A stretch of 64,000 nt of DNA from positions 3,968,001 to 4,032,000 of the forward strand of contig NZ_CP119758.1 in NCBI RefSeq assembly GCF_029323795.1. The letters are read 5' to 3'. The translations under genes were made by a program, and so were the position numbers. The notes under the pieces are model-generated. The model did no database searches and was not told the origin of the DNA. It was given only the letters and a program-made list of their open reading frames with translations. The DNA is from Zobellia alginiliquefaciens (GTDB lineage Bacteria; Bacteroidota; Bacteroidia; Flavobacteriales; Flavobacteriaceae). Shown here in pieces: positions 25,400 to 33,822 of this stretch (the first letter of the stretch is position 1; the number at the start of each line of letters is the position of its first letter).

Positions 25400-25786
25400 T
25401 TTATTAGGTTGCAAAGATTACTAAATAACTCAAAACTACCTTGCATTTTTTCGGTTAAAAAGATTTATTTCAGGATTATGTGGTTAAATGAAGGCGAATT
25501 TAAAGATGTATTAATAATCATATGGTCTTTTGCAATAGCTTTCAAGCTTGTAATTACTGTAATATATAACTAGTCCGAAATTATATACGAAAGTTGTGTC
25601 GAATGGGACTATTTACCTTTTGTCTAAAAATATTAGAATTTCATAGTTTTTTAAAGGCAAATCATATTTAATCTAAGGCAATGTATTTATATTCGTGGAA
25701 ATATTTTGACAATATTCACAAACCATTCTGGATTTTTTAGTGCAAAAGTGTAATGTACTTGTTTGTCAGGATGATAAATGTAAGAA
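25400..25786. promoter_or_regulatory. Divergent intergenic region between ugd and the UDP-xylose synthase gene
   Basis: No coding gene is supported in these 387 bp. The region must contain promoters for the minus-strand ugd/epimerase unit and the plus-strand decarboxylase gene. Two AATATT palindromes separated by TTGAC (25700-25716) form a small symmetric element 70 bp before the decarboxylase start. I see no unambiguous -33/-7 pair. Confidence 0.4.
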
Positions 25787-26773
25787 ATGAAGAAAATACT
25801 GATTACCGGGGCGGCAGGTTTCTTAGGGTCCCATTTGTGTGACCGTTTTATAAAAGAAGGTTATTACGTTGTTGCCATGGATAATCTTATTACAGGTGAT
25901 TTGCGTAACATTGAACATTTGTTCAAGTTAGAAAATTTTGAATTCTACCATCATGATGTGACAAAATTTGTGAGCGTACCTGGTAAGCTGGACTATATTC
26001 TACATTTTGCCTCTCCTGCTAGTCCAATTGATTATTTGAAAATCCCAATCCAGACTTTAAAGGTAGGAGCTTTGGGAACACATAATCTTTTAGGTCTGGC
26101 AAAGGTGAAAAAGGCTAGAATTTTAATAGCATCTACTTCGGAGATATATGGGGATCCGTTGGTTCATCCTCAGACAGAAGAATATTATGGTAACGTAAAT
26201 ACGATTGGGCCAAGAGGAGTGTATGATGAAGCAAAAAGGTTTCAGGAGTCAATTACAATGGCCTATCATCGCTTCCATGGTTTAGAAACCAGAATTGTGC
26301 GTATTTTTAACACTTATGGTCCTAGAATGCGATTAAATGACGGAAGGGTAATTCCTGCATTTATAGGTCAAGCACTGAGAGGTGAAGATTTGACGGTATT
26401 TGGAGACGGAAGTCAAACCCGCTCCTTTTGTTATGTGGATGATGAGGTTGAAGGTATATATAGACTCTTGCTCAGTGATTACCCCATGCCGGTAAACATT
26501 GGTAACCCTCATGAGATTACGATTAAGGATTTTGCTGAGGAAATCGTTAAATTAACAGGTACAGATCAAAAAGTAATATATAAACCCTTGCCGCAAGATG
26601 ACCCTATGCAAAGACAACCGGATATTTCCAAGGCCAAGGAAATTTTAGGGTGGGAACCCAAGGTGTCAAGGTCCGAAGGAATGAAAAAGACGTATGAGTA
26701 CTTTAAGTCGCTTCCAGAAGAAGAGTTGTACAAAAAGGATCATAAGGATTTTAAAGATTATAATAGGATTTAA
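25787..26773 (+). CDS. UDP-glucuronate decarboxylase (UDP-xylose synthase)
   Basis: A 328-residue SDR with [18 protein letters not shown] at the N-terminus, [40 protein letters not shown] and [15 protein letters not shown], in which YDEAK is the YxxxK catalytic motif. SCVY-like [16 protein letters not shown] also matches. This arrangement is diagnostic of UXS enzymes, which decarboxylate UDP-GlcA to UDP-xylose through a 4-keto intermediate. It is monocistronic, with its own terminator at 26793, and is divergent from ugd, which makes its substrate. UDP-xylose would add a pentose to the glycan. Confidence 0.94.
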   Translation: MKKILITGAAGFLGSHLCDRFIKEGYYVVAMDNLITGDLRNIEHLFKLENFEFYHHDVTKFVSVPGKLDYILHFASPASPIDYLKIPIQTLKVGALGTHNLLGLAKVKKARILIASTSEIYGDPLVHPQTEEYYGNVNTIGPRGVYDEAKRFQESITMAYHRFHGLETRIVRIFNTYGPRMRLNDGRVIPAFIGQALRGEDLTVFGDGSQTRSFCYVDDEVEGIYRLLLSDYPMPVNIGNPHEITIKDFAEEIVKLTGTDQKVIYKPLPQDDPMQRQPDISKAKEILGWEPKVSRSEGMKKTYEYFKSLPEEELYKKDHKDFKDYNRI

Positions 26774-26792
26774 TTTTTGAATATATAATTAT

Positions 26793-26829
26793 AAGGAGCA
26801 ATCGGAAAACAGATTAGCTCCTTTATTTT
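26793..26829 (+). terminator. Rho-independent terminator
   Basis: AAGGAGC (26793-26799) pairs with GCTCCTT (26817-26823), and the inner AATC pairs with GATT beyond a one-base bulge. A T-rich tail (TATTTTTTT) follows. It lies 19 bp after the UDP-xylose synthase stop codon. Confidence 0.8.
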
Positions 26830-27156
26830 TTTATACGCAAATTGTTGGTATTAATGACGGTTTCTATGCATTTATTCGAATAGTTGGCATTAGAACAGAA
26901 AATCTATTTTTAGCTTTCTAACGTAGGTATGGAAGTTTAAGCTAAATAAAAGATGGTTAGCTGTGCAAGTGTTATTAACCGAATTTTTGAGGCTTACAAC
27001 AAAATTAGTAAAGAGTTCAATGATTAGGGTTTAGTTTTGTATTCCGTAATCAAAAAGAACTTTTTAGTAATTTTTAGATTATATTTATATGTTTGGCCGA
27101 TGATACTAAATTATTAAAGGCAACCCCCAAACGAAAAGAACTAAAACCAATTTTAA
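26830..27156. promoter_or_regulatory. Gap upstream of the aminotransferase/dehydratase/export operon
   Basis: No ORF of note lies in these 327 bp. TATGTTTG at 27088-27095 fits the flavobacterial TAnnTTTG -7 consensus about 62 bp before the aminotransferase start, but a matching TTTG -33 box is not obvious. In related loci a sugar transferase (PglC) and an acetyltransferase (PglD) are often upstream; I see no remnant of either. Confidence 0.35.
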
Positions 27157-28287
27157 TTGAAAACTATTACTAAAAATAAGATTTGGCTGTCTTCTCCGCA
27201 TATGGGAGGGGGCGAACAAAGATATATTCAAGAAGCCTTTGATACCAATTGGGTGGCTCCATTGGGGCCTAATGTAGATAATTTCGAAAAATCTATTAGC
27301 GAGTTTGTTGGAGGTAATGTTTATGTTGCTGCGCTCAGTTCAGGAACGGCTGCTATCCATTTGGCTTTGGAATTACTAGGCGTCACCAGAGGTGATGAGG
27401 TTATTTGTCAAAGTTTCACTTTTTCTGCTTCCGCCAACCCGATCATGTATCTTGGTGCTACACCAATTTTTGTGGATAGTGAAAAGGATACATGGAATAT
27501 CTCTCCAAAATTGCTGGAAGATGCTATCATGGATAGAATTGAAAAAGGTAAAAAACCTAAGGCAATTATAGCGGTCCACTTATATGGAATGCCATATAAG
27601 GTTGAAGCTATAGCTGAAATCTCAAAAAAATACGATATACCAGTTGTTGAAGATAGCGCTGAAGCTCTTGGCAGCAGTGTTAATAATCAAAAGTGCGGTA
27701 CTTTTGGTGCAATAGGTATTTTGTCTTTTAATGGAAACAAAATTATAACAACTTCTGGCGGGGGCGCTTTAATCGCTAAAGAAGAAGCAATAAAGAAAAA
27801 AGCAGTATTCCTAGCTACTCAAGCAAGAGATGATGCACCACATTATCAACATTCATCCGTAGGTTATAACTATAGGATGAGTAATATTTTGGCAGGAATT
27901 GGCCGTGGTCAAATGGAGGTGCTTCAAAACCGTGTGGATCAGAGAAGGTCAAATTTCGAATTTTACAAAAAACATTTGGCACATCTTCCTGAAGTTGAAT
28001 TTTTAGAAGAACAAAGTACCTATTATAGTAACAGATGGCTGTCTTGTATACTTACACCCTCTTTCGAAATAAGGGAAAAAATCCGTCTTGCTCTATTGGA
28101 AGACAATGTTGAATCAAGACCTTTATGGAAACCTATGCATTTGCAACCGGTTTTTACTGAATTCCCTCATTATTCTGATGGTACGTCCGAAGACCTTTTT
28201 AACCGAGGGCTATGTTTGCCTAGTGGCTCTAATCTTTCACAAAGTGACCTTGAAAGAGTGGTAGAGTTGATACTAACCAAAATTTAA
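27157..28287 (+). CDS. DegT/DnrJ/EryC1/StrS-type sugar aminotransferase (PglE-like)
   Basis: This 376-residue PLP enzyme reads KIWLSSPHMGGGEQRYIQEAF, VALSSGTAAIHLAL-type, CQSFTFSASANPIMYLGATP, VEDSAEALGSS and GILSFNGNKIITTSGGG, where the Lys of GNK (about 195) should bind PLP. The start is TTG: TAA lies immediately upstream in frame (27154-27156), and the next ATG would remove the conserved KIWLSSPH opening. The family aminates 4-keto-6-deoxy nucleotide sugars. With the PglF-like dehydratase 4 bp downstream, the product is probably a UDP-4-amino-4,6-dideoxy-HexNAc (bacillosamine-type). The N-acetyltransferase of that route is not visible nearby. Confidence 0.9.
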   Translation: MKTITKNKIWLSSPHMGGGEQRYIQEAFDTNWVAPLGPNVDNFEKSISEFVGGNVYVAALSSGTAAIHLALELLGVTRGDEVICQSFTFSASANPIMYLGATPIFVDSEKDTWNISPKLLEDAIMDRIEKGKKPKAIIAVHLYGMPYKVEAIAEISKKYDIPVVEDSAEALGSSVNNQKCGTFGAIGILSFNGNKIITTSGGGALIAKEEAIKKKAVFLATQARDDAPHYQHSSVGYNYRMSNILAGIGRGQMEVLQNRVDQRRSNFEFYKKHLAHLPEVEFLEEQSTYYSNRWLSCILTPSFEIREKIRLALLEDNVESRPLWKPMHLQPVFTEFPHYSDGTSEDLFNRGLCLPSGSNLSQSDLERVVELILTKI

Positions 28288-28291
28288 TCTG

Positions 28292-30223
28292 ATGATAAAA
28301 GAATATCTAGTAAATAACGCTCATAAATACGCATCTAAATGGCTGGTTTTGGCTATAGATGTGGTGATGATAGCTATTTCTTTCGTGTTATCGTACATTA
28401 TTAGGTTTAACCTTACGTTAGACTTTGATATTGATAAGCTTTTTGTTCAATTACCAATTATTTCATTGATAGCTTTGGCCTCTTTTATCTTTACCGGGTC
28501 TTATAAAGGGGTAGTTAGGCATACCGGTGTTAGGGATGTTTACAACATATTCAATGCCATTTGTCTCTCTAGTATTTTATTAATTTCAATGGTCCTTTTC
28601 AATCGTGAATTGGGGGTTTTTGAAAACTTCACAGTTCCGTTAGGGATTATAATTATACATAGTCTGTTGAGTTTTGTTGCACTTACCGCTTCTCGTTACG
28701 TCTTTAAATCGCTTTATACCAATTTTATGGCTCGAGATTTTAAGGTGAATAAAAACGTTTTGATTTTTGGAGCTGGAGAATCTGGAATATTGACCCAAAG
28801 CGCTCTTGTTAATCATACGAAGAGTAGAGTAAGGGTAGTTGGGTATATAGATGAAGACGATAAAAAAGTTGGGAAGCAAATAAATGGAGTAAAAGTATTT
28901 CACAAAGACATTCTTAATAGAGAATTCATTCTTAAAAATAGTATTTCCGAAGTAATTTTTTCAATTCAAAATATAGACCCTAAAAGTCTTAGTGTCTTGG
29001 TTGAAGGTTTGGTTGACTATCCTGTTCAGGTGAAAATTGTGCCACCGGTAGAACAGTGGATTAATGGAGAGTTGAAGGTTTCCCAAATCAAACAGATTCA
29101 AATTGAAGACCTTTTGGATAGAGCACCTATAAACATTAGAAATTCTAAAATATCCGAAGAGGTTAAGAATAAGGTTGTACTCGTTACAGGAGGCGCTGGA
29201 TCTATTGGTAGTGAAATTGTACGTCAAGTATGTACGTATAATTACAAATCACTTATTGTAATAGATCAGTCAGAGTCGGCATTGTATGATTTACAACAAG
29301 AACTAAAACAAAATGGCTTTCATAACTTTATGCCTATTGTTGGAGATGTTAGAGATAAGAATAGGTTGAATAATCTTTTTCAGGAATATAAACCTAACGT
29401 AGTTTTTCATGCCGCTGCATACAAGCATGTGCCCTTAATGGAATATAATGCGTACGAAGCCATTAAAATAAATGTTGCAGGGACGAAGGTAGTAGCCGAT
29501 TTGTCTATAGCGCATAACGTGGATAAATTTATATTTATATCTACGGATAAGGCGGTTAATCCTACAAACGTGATGGGGGCGACTAAGCGAATTGCAGAGA
29601 TGTACATTAGTTGTATGCAACAGAGGGGGAAAACTAAATTTATTACAACCCGTTTTGGAAATGTATTAGGGTCTAATGGTTCTGTTATACCTCTTTTTAA
29701 GAAACAAATTGATAAAGGCGGCCCATTGACAGTTACTCATGAAAACGTTACTCGGTTTTTTATGACTATACCAGAAGCTTCTCAGCTTGTGTTAGAAGCT
29801 GGGGCAATGGGTGATGGTGGTGAAATTTTCATATTTGATATGGGAGAATCAGTAAAAATATTTGACTTGGCCAAGAATATGATTAAGCTTTCAGGACTTA
29901 AATATCCGGAAGATATTGATATCAAAATCACAGGTTTGCGTCCGGGTGAAAAATTATACGAAGAGTTGTTGGCAAATGGAGAAAATACTTTGCCTACTTA
30001 CCATAAAAAAATAATGATAGGCAAAACCAGAGAACTTGATTATACTTTAGTTAGGTCGAAAATTGATGAGCTTTGTGTATCAAATATGTTCTTCAATGAA
30101 AGTACCGTGAGTTTAATGAAGGAGATTGTTCCTGAATTTATTTCCAATAATTCAGAACTATGTCTTCTAGATAAGAAGAAAGAAAGCAAGACTAAGAATC
30201 ATCCGCTTAAAAAAGTCCTATAA
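28292..30223 (+). CDS. Membrane-bound UDP-HexNAc 4,6-dehydratase (PglF/WbpM/CapD-like)
   Basis: The 643-residue protein has four N-terminal membrane helices (about 17-115), a CoA-binding-like Rossmann domain starting KNVLIFGAGESGIL (about 152) and a catalytic SDR domain starting VVLVTGGAGSIGSEIVRQV (about 295). Further motifs are HAAAYKHVPLMEYNAYEA and STDKAVNPTNVMGATKRIAEM, in which Met-x-x-x-Lys replaces the usual Tyr of YxxxK, as in the large PglF/WbpM class. The enzyme dehydrates UDP-GlcNAc to a 4-keto-6-deoxy sugar, the substrate of the preceding aminotransferase. Both belong to the operon that continues into Wza and Wzc. Confidence 0.92.
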   Translation: MIKEYLVNNAHKYASKWLVLAIDVVMIAISFVLSYIIRFNLTLDFDIDKLFVQLPIISLIALASFIFTGSYKGVVRHTGVRDVYNIFNAICLSSILLISMVLFNRELGVFENFTVPLGIIIIHSLLSFVALTASRYVFKSLYTNFMARDFKVNKNVLIFGAGESGILTQSALVNHTKSRVRVVGYIDEDDKKVGKQINGVKVFHKDILNREFILKNSISEVIFSIQNIDPKSLSVLVEGLVDYPVQVKIVPPVEQWINGELKVSQIKQIQIEDLLDRAPINIRNSKISEEVKNKVVLVTGGAGSIGSEIVRQVCTYNYKSLIVIDQSESALYDLQQELKQNGFHNFMPIVGDVRDKNRLNNLFQEYKPNVVFHAAAYKHVPLMEYNAYEAIKINVAGTKVVADLSIAHNVDKFIFISTDKAVNPTNVMGATKRIAEMYISCMQQRGKTKFITTRFGNVLGSNGSVIPLFKKQIDKGGPLTVTHENVTRFFMTIPEASQLVLEAGAMGDGGEIFIFDMGESVKIFDLAKNMIKLSGLKYPEDIDIKITGLRPGEKLYEELLANGENTLPTYHKKIMIGKTRELDYTLVRSKIDELCVSNMFFNESTVSLMKEIVPEFISNNSELCLLDKKKESKTKNHPLKKVL

Positions 30224-30263
30224 TTTTTTAATTTGTTATCATTGCATTAAAATTAGAAACACT

Positions 30264-31064
30264 ATGTCCATTAAAAAAATGAGTTCAATCCATATTGTCA
30301 AGTCTTTAAAAAGTACATTTTTTCTTTTAATAATTTCAGTTGTTTTATTATCGTCATGTGCTACGAGACAAGAAGTAGTATATTTTCAGAATACGGGAGA
30401 TTTTGAAACTTTAGTGGATAAGAATAGTTTTACTCCCAAATTTAAAATTGATGACTTAGTAAGTATTTATGTCTCAACATTAGATAGTGAGGCAAGTGCG
30501 CCCTTTAATTTATTTAGGGGAGGTTCTGAAGGTGGGATACGCCCTGAACAAGTAGACTATTTGATAGATAAAGAAGGTGAGATAGATTTTCCCGTTATTG
30601 GTAAGGTTAAAATTGCCGGACTTTCTGGTGAAGAGGTAAGAGTTTTGTTGCGGAATAAACTTTCAGATTATTTGAAAGATCCAATCATTAATATCAGGTT
30701 ACGTAACTTTAGCGTATCGGTTTTAGGAGAAGTAAATAGACCAGGTACATATCCTGTAGATGGTGAGCGTATTACTATACTAGAAGCCTTAGGTCTGGCG
30801 AGTGATATGACTATAAAAGGTATGAGAGAAAATGTTATGGTCATTCGTGATTTTGATGGTACCAAGGTGTACACTAGAATAGACCTTACAAAAAAAGAAG
30901 CACTAAGTTCACCAGTATATTATCTTACGCAGAATGATGTAGTCTATGTAGAGCCAAATAAATCTGCTATTAATGCTTCATCTTTTGATAGCAGAGTTAC
31001 AGTAGCAATATCTATAGCTTCGTTATTGATAACATCTACAGTGCTCTTGATTACAAGAAATTAA
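30264..31064 (+). CDS. wza: Wza-type polysaccharide export lipoprotein
   Basis: A 266-residue lipoprotein with lipobox LLSSC (Cys32). The Poly_export domain follows (about 48-150: FKIDDLVSIYVSTLDSEA, DKEGEIDFPVIGKVKIAGLS) and then an SLBB-like repeat (about 150-215: FSVSVLGEVNRPGTYPVDGE, ITILEALGLASDM). A hydrophobic C-terminal helix (about 243-262) is the usual Bacteroidota form and replaces the amphipathic barrel helix of E. coli Wza. It forms the outer-membrane/periplasmic conduit for the polymer and works with the Wzc protein 35 bp downstream. Met6 is an alternative start. Confidence 0.92.
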   Translation: MSIKKMSSIHIVKSLKSTFFLLIISVVLLSSCATRQEVVYFQNTGDFETLVDKNSFTPKFKIDDLVSIYVSTLDSEASAPFNLFRGGSEGGIRPEQVDYLIDKEGEIDFPVIGKVKIAGLSGEEVRVLLRNKLSDYLKDPIINIRLRNFSVSVLGEVNRPGTYPVDGERITILEALGLASDMTIKGMRENVMVIRDFDGTKVYTRIDLTKKEALSSPVYYLTQNDVVYVEPNKSAINASSFDSRVTVAISIASLLITSTVLLITRN

Positions 31065-31099
31065 TCACAAGATTTTCTACCTAATTAATATTAATATTA

Positions 31100-33484
31100 A
31101 TGAGCATATCTACTCAGAATTCAATGTCTAATAATTCCTTTGATATAAAAGAAGTTTTAAATACTTATACGGTACATTTGAAGTGGTTTATATTGTCTGT
31201 AGTTGTTGCTTTAATTATAGCTTTTCTTTATATTAGATATTCTACACCGCAGTTTGCCGTTCAAACGCAGATTCAGATATTGGAAGATAAGACATCGGGC
31301 TCTGAGCTGGATGTTTTTCAAGATTTGAATCTATTGGGTGGAGGCAAGAATAAAGTAGAAGATGAGCTACAACTCATAAGTTCTCGATCTAATTTTATCA
31401 GAGTGGTTAAAGAGCTAAATTTAAACACTCAAATTTTAGTTCAAGGAAATATTAAGGAGACAGAGTTATATAAAAATCCTCCGGTTAATTTAAACTTTAT
31501 TGCAGCCGACTCAATATTGAATCGAGCAAATTTAGATTTTTTTATAACCATTTCGTCCTCAACAACTTTTGGTTACACGGAAGAGGAGGATAAGCCAGTA
31601 AAAATATATGCCTTCGGTAAAAACATTCCTACACCCATAGGGGATATAGTTATTACTCCTAATGTTGGAGTTTTTGAAAGTTATAAAGATAAAAAGTTAA
31701 GGATTTCGGTAAAACCTATTGAAGATGTTGCACAAGGGTACCGTACACGAATTATAGTTAGTAATCCGGGTGAACTATCTAATATAGTTAATATTACCTT
31801 GGAAGACCCTATACGAGAGAAAGCAGCAAATATTCTTGATGCACTAGTACGTATATATAACGAAAATGCTATAAAGGATAAGCAGATTATTGCCGACCGG
31901 ACTTCTAATTTTATTGATGAACGAATAGGTAATATTTCTTCTGATTTGGCTAGTGTAGATCAGTCAGCTCAGGATTTTAAAACAGAAAAAGGTGTTACCG
32001 ATATTGCAGCGGAAGCGAATGTTAACTTAAATGTTGGTGTTGCCAATCAGCAGGAATTAGCAAATGCCCGAAATCAGCTTAACATGGCCGCGTCTATGCA
32101 GGAATTGGTCCAGCAGCAAGGTGGTTACGAGGTTTTGCCAACCAATATTGGGCTTTCAGACCCAACAATAGCAAGTACCACAGATCGCTATAATCAACTG
32201 GTTTTGGAACGTAAGCGGCTTCTTAAAAGTTCAAATGAGAAAAACCCGGTAATAGTTAACTTAGATCAACAAATTGCTGGTCTAAAAAGTAGTATGCAGT
32301 CTAGTTTAAGTAGCACTGTAAATAATCTTGGGCTTACGGTAAATTCTTTAAGTGGACAACAGGCACGGTTTAATTCTAAGATATATTCTTCACCGGCAAA
32401 TGAACGGGCGTTGAGGGATATTACTAGGCAGCAGCAGACTACAGAATCTCTATATCTTTATCTTCTACAAAAAAGAGAGGAAGCACAAATTTCAGCAGCT
32501 TCCAGTTCGCCTAAATCTAAAATTGTAGATCAAGCCTACAGCATTAGTAAATTGCCGGTTTCTCCAAAAAAATCTATAATTTATCTGGCATCTTTTATTT
32601 TAGGCTTGCTTGTTCCGTTTAGTATAATTTATGCGAAGGATCTTTTAGATAATAAAGTGCATAATATGCATTCCTTGGAGAAATTGGTTAAGAACATACC
32701 AATCCTTGGGGAGCTTCCAAGATTAACAAAAAAGGATGAAAAGCTTGTAGTCAAAGAAGATAGGTCAGTGCTTGCGGAATCCCTTAGAATTATTCGTACC
32801 AATCTGGATTATTTGATTAAATCAAAGCAAGAGAAGTCTGGGAAGAATAATATTGTGTTTGTTACGTCTAGTGTCCCTGGTGAGGGTAAAACATTCCTTT
32901 CTACCAATTTATCTATGATATTGGCTAGCACCAATAAAAAAGTACTTTTAATAGGGGCTGATATTAGAAACCCTAAATTGTATACATTTTTCTCGGGTGG
33001 TAACATGGATAACATGCAGAAGCCTAACAGAAATAAAGATGCTGGTCTTACAGAATTTTTATACGACAATACTATTGCGATAAGAGATATCGTTAATCCT
33101 ATGCTCGTGCATCGAAATACAATAGATGTTATTTACTCGGGTAGAATACCTCCTAACCCTGCGGAACTTTTGATGAGTGGAAGGATAAAAGAATTATTTA
33201 CTCAAGTTTCTGAAACTTACGATTATGTAATTGTAGATACAGCACCTTTAATGGTTGTTACGGATACATTGCTTATTAGTGAGTATGCTGATCTTTTGCT
33301 GTATGTTACTAGAGCTGGAGTTACAGAGACAAACGCTGTAGATTACCCAATAAAACTTCAAGAAGAAGGAAAAATAAAAGGACTTTCCTTTGTTGTTAAC
33401 GATGTAGATTCTTCTAATTTGGGTTATGGTGGAAAATATGGATATGGTTACGGAAAATCCCAGAAAAAGTGGTGGAAGTTTTAA
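31100..33484 (+). CDS. wzc: Wzc-type polysaccharide co-polymerase / BY-kinase
   Basis: The 794-residue protein has an N-terminal Wzz domain with a membrane helix (about 33-52), a long periplasmic coiled-coil region (about 255-420), the second membrane helix (about 497-515) and a cytoplasmic BY-kinase domain. Walker A is SSVPGEGKTFLSTNLS (about 589-604), Walker A' is LLIGADIRNPKL and Walker B is YVIVDTAPLMVV. The tail has a tyrosine cluster (Tyr776, 780, 782, 784), the autophosphorylation substrate that controls oligomer cycling and chain length. It closes the operon before the terminator at 33505. A matching CpsB-type phosphatase gene lies at 40039-40779. Confidence 0.94.
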   Translation: MSISTQNSMSNNSFDIKEVLNTYTVHLKWFILSVVVALIIAFLYIRYSTPQFAVQTQIQILEDKTSGSELDVFQDLNLLGGGKNKVEDELQLISSRSNFIRVVKELNLNTQILVQGNIKETELYKNPPVNLNFIAADSILNRANLDFFITISSSTTFGYTEEEDKPVKIYAFGKNIPTPIGDIVITPNVGVFESYKDKKLRISVKPIEDVAQGYRTRIIVSNPGELSNIVNITLEDPIREKAANILDALVRIYNENAIKDKQIIADRTSNFIDERIGNISSDLASVDQSAQDFKTEKGVTDIAAEANVNLNVGVANQQELANARNQLNMAASMQELVQQQGGYEVLPTNIGLSDPTIASTTDRYNQLVLERKRLLKSSNEKNPVIVNLDQQIAGLKSSMQSSLSSTVNNLGLTVNSLSGQQARFNSKIYSSPANERALRDITRQQQTTESLYLYLLQKREEAQISAASSSPKSKIVDQAYSISKLPVSPKKSIIYLASFILGLLVPFSIIYAKDLLDNKVHNMHSLEKLVKNIPILGELPRLTKKDEKLVVKEDRSVLAESLRIIRTNLDYLIKSKQEKSGKNNIVFVTSSVPGEGKTFLSTNLSMILASTNKKVLLIGADIRNPKLYTFFSGGNMDNMQKPNRNKDAGLTEFLYDNTIAIRDIVNPMLVHRNTIDVIYSGRIPPNPAELLMSGRIKELFTQVSETYDYVIVDTAPLMVVTDTLLISEYADLLLYVTRAGVTETNAVDYPIKLQEEGKIKGLSFVVNDVDSSNLGYGGKYGYGYGKSQKKWWKF

Positions 33485-33504
33485 AAATTTTCACTTTATA
33501 ATAC

Positions 33505-33530
33505 CCCTGAAGTAAAATTCAGGGTGTTTT
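33505..33530 (+). terminator. Rho-independent terminator after wzc
   Basis: CCCTGAA (33505-33511) pairs with TTCAGGG (33518-33524) around a GTAAAA loop, followed by TGTTTT. It lies about 20 bp beyond the wzc stop codon. Confidence 0.75.
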
Positions 33531-33765
33531 CGGTAGTTGTGTAGCCATTATTGTGTGTGTCGCTATCCAAATTAGTATTTATTATAATAATCTTCCCCCT
33601 ATAATTTAATTGATAGAACACTATATTCTAAGTAAACAGATGTAGTGGACAGTTCAGAGATACTCTAAGTTGATAACTTTATTAAGTCGGCTGGTTATTT
33701 GCCGAGTATCAATCCTGTTTTAACGAAAAGCAGTAGGGTATTTCCGTCTCAAACTGTTATTAGAT

Positions 33766-33773
33766 TATATTTG
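33766..33773 (+). promoter_or_regulatory. Candidate -7 promoter element of the giant secreted protein gene
   Basis: TATATTTG fits the Bacteroidota TAnnTTTG -7 consensus and lies 50 bp before the ATG at 33823. A convincing TTTG -33 partner is not visible, so this is tentative. The rest of the 33531-33822 gap shows nothing I can name. Confidence 0.35.
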
Positions 33774-33822
33774 TCACTGGTCTGCTAACACGCTAAATCC
33801 GGATACCAAACACTTAAGTAAC

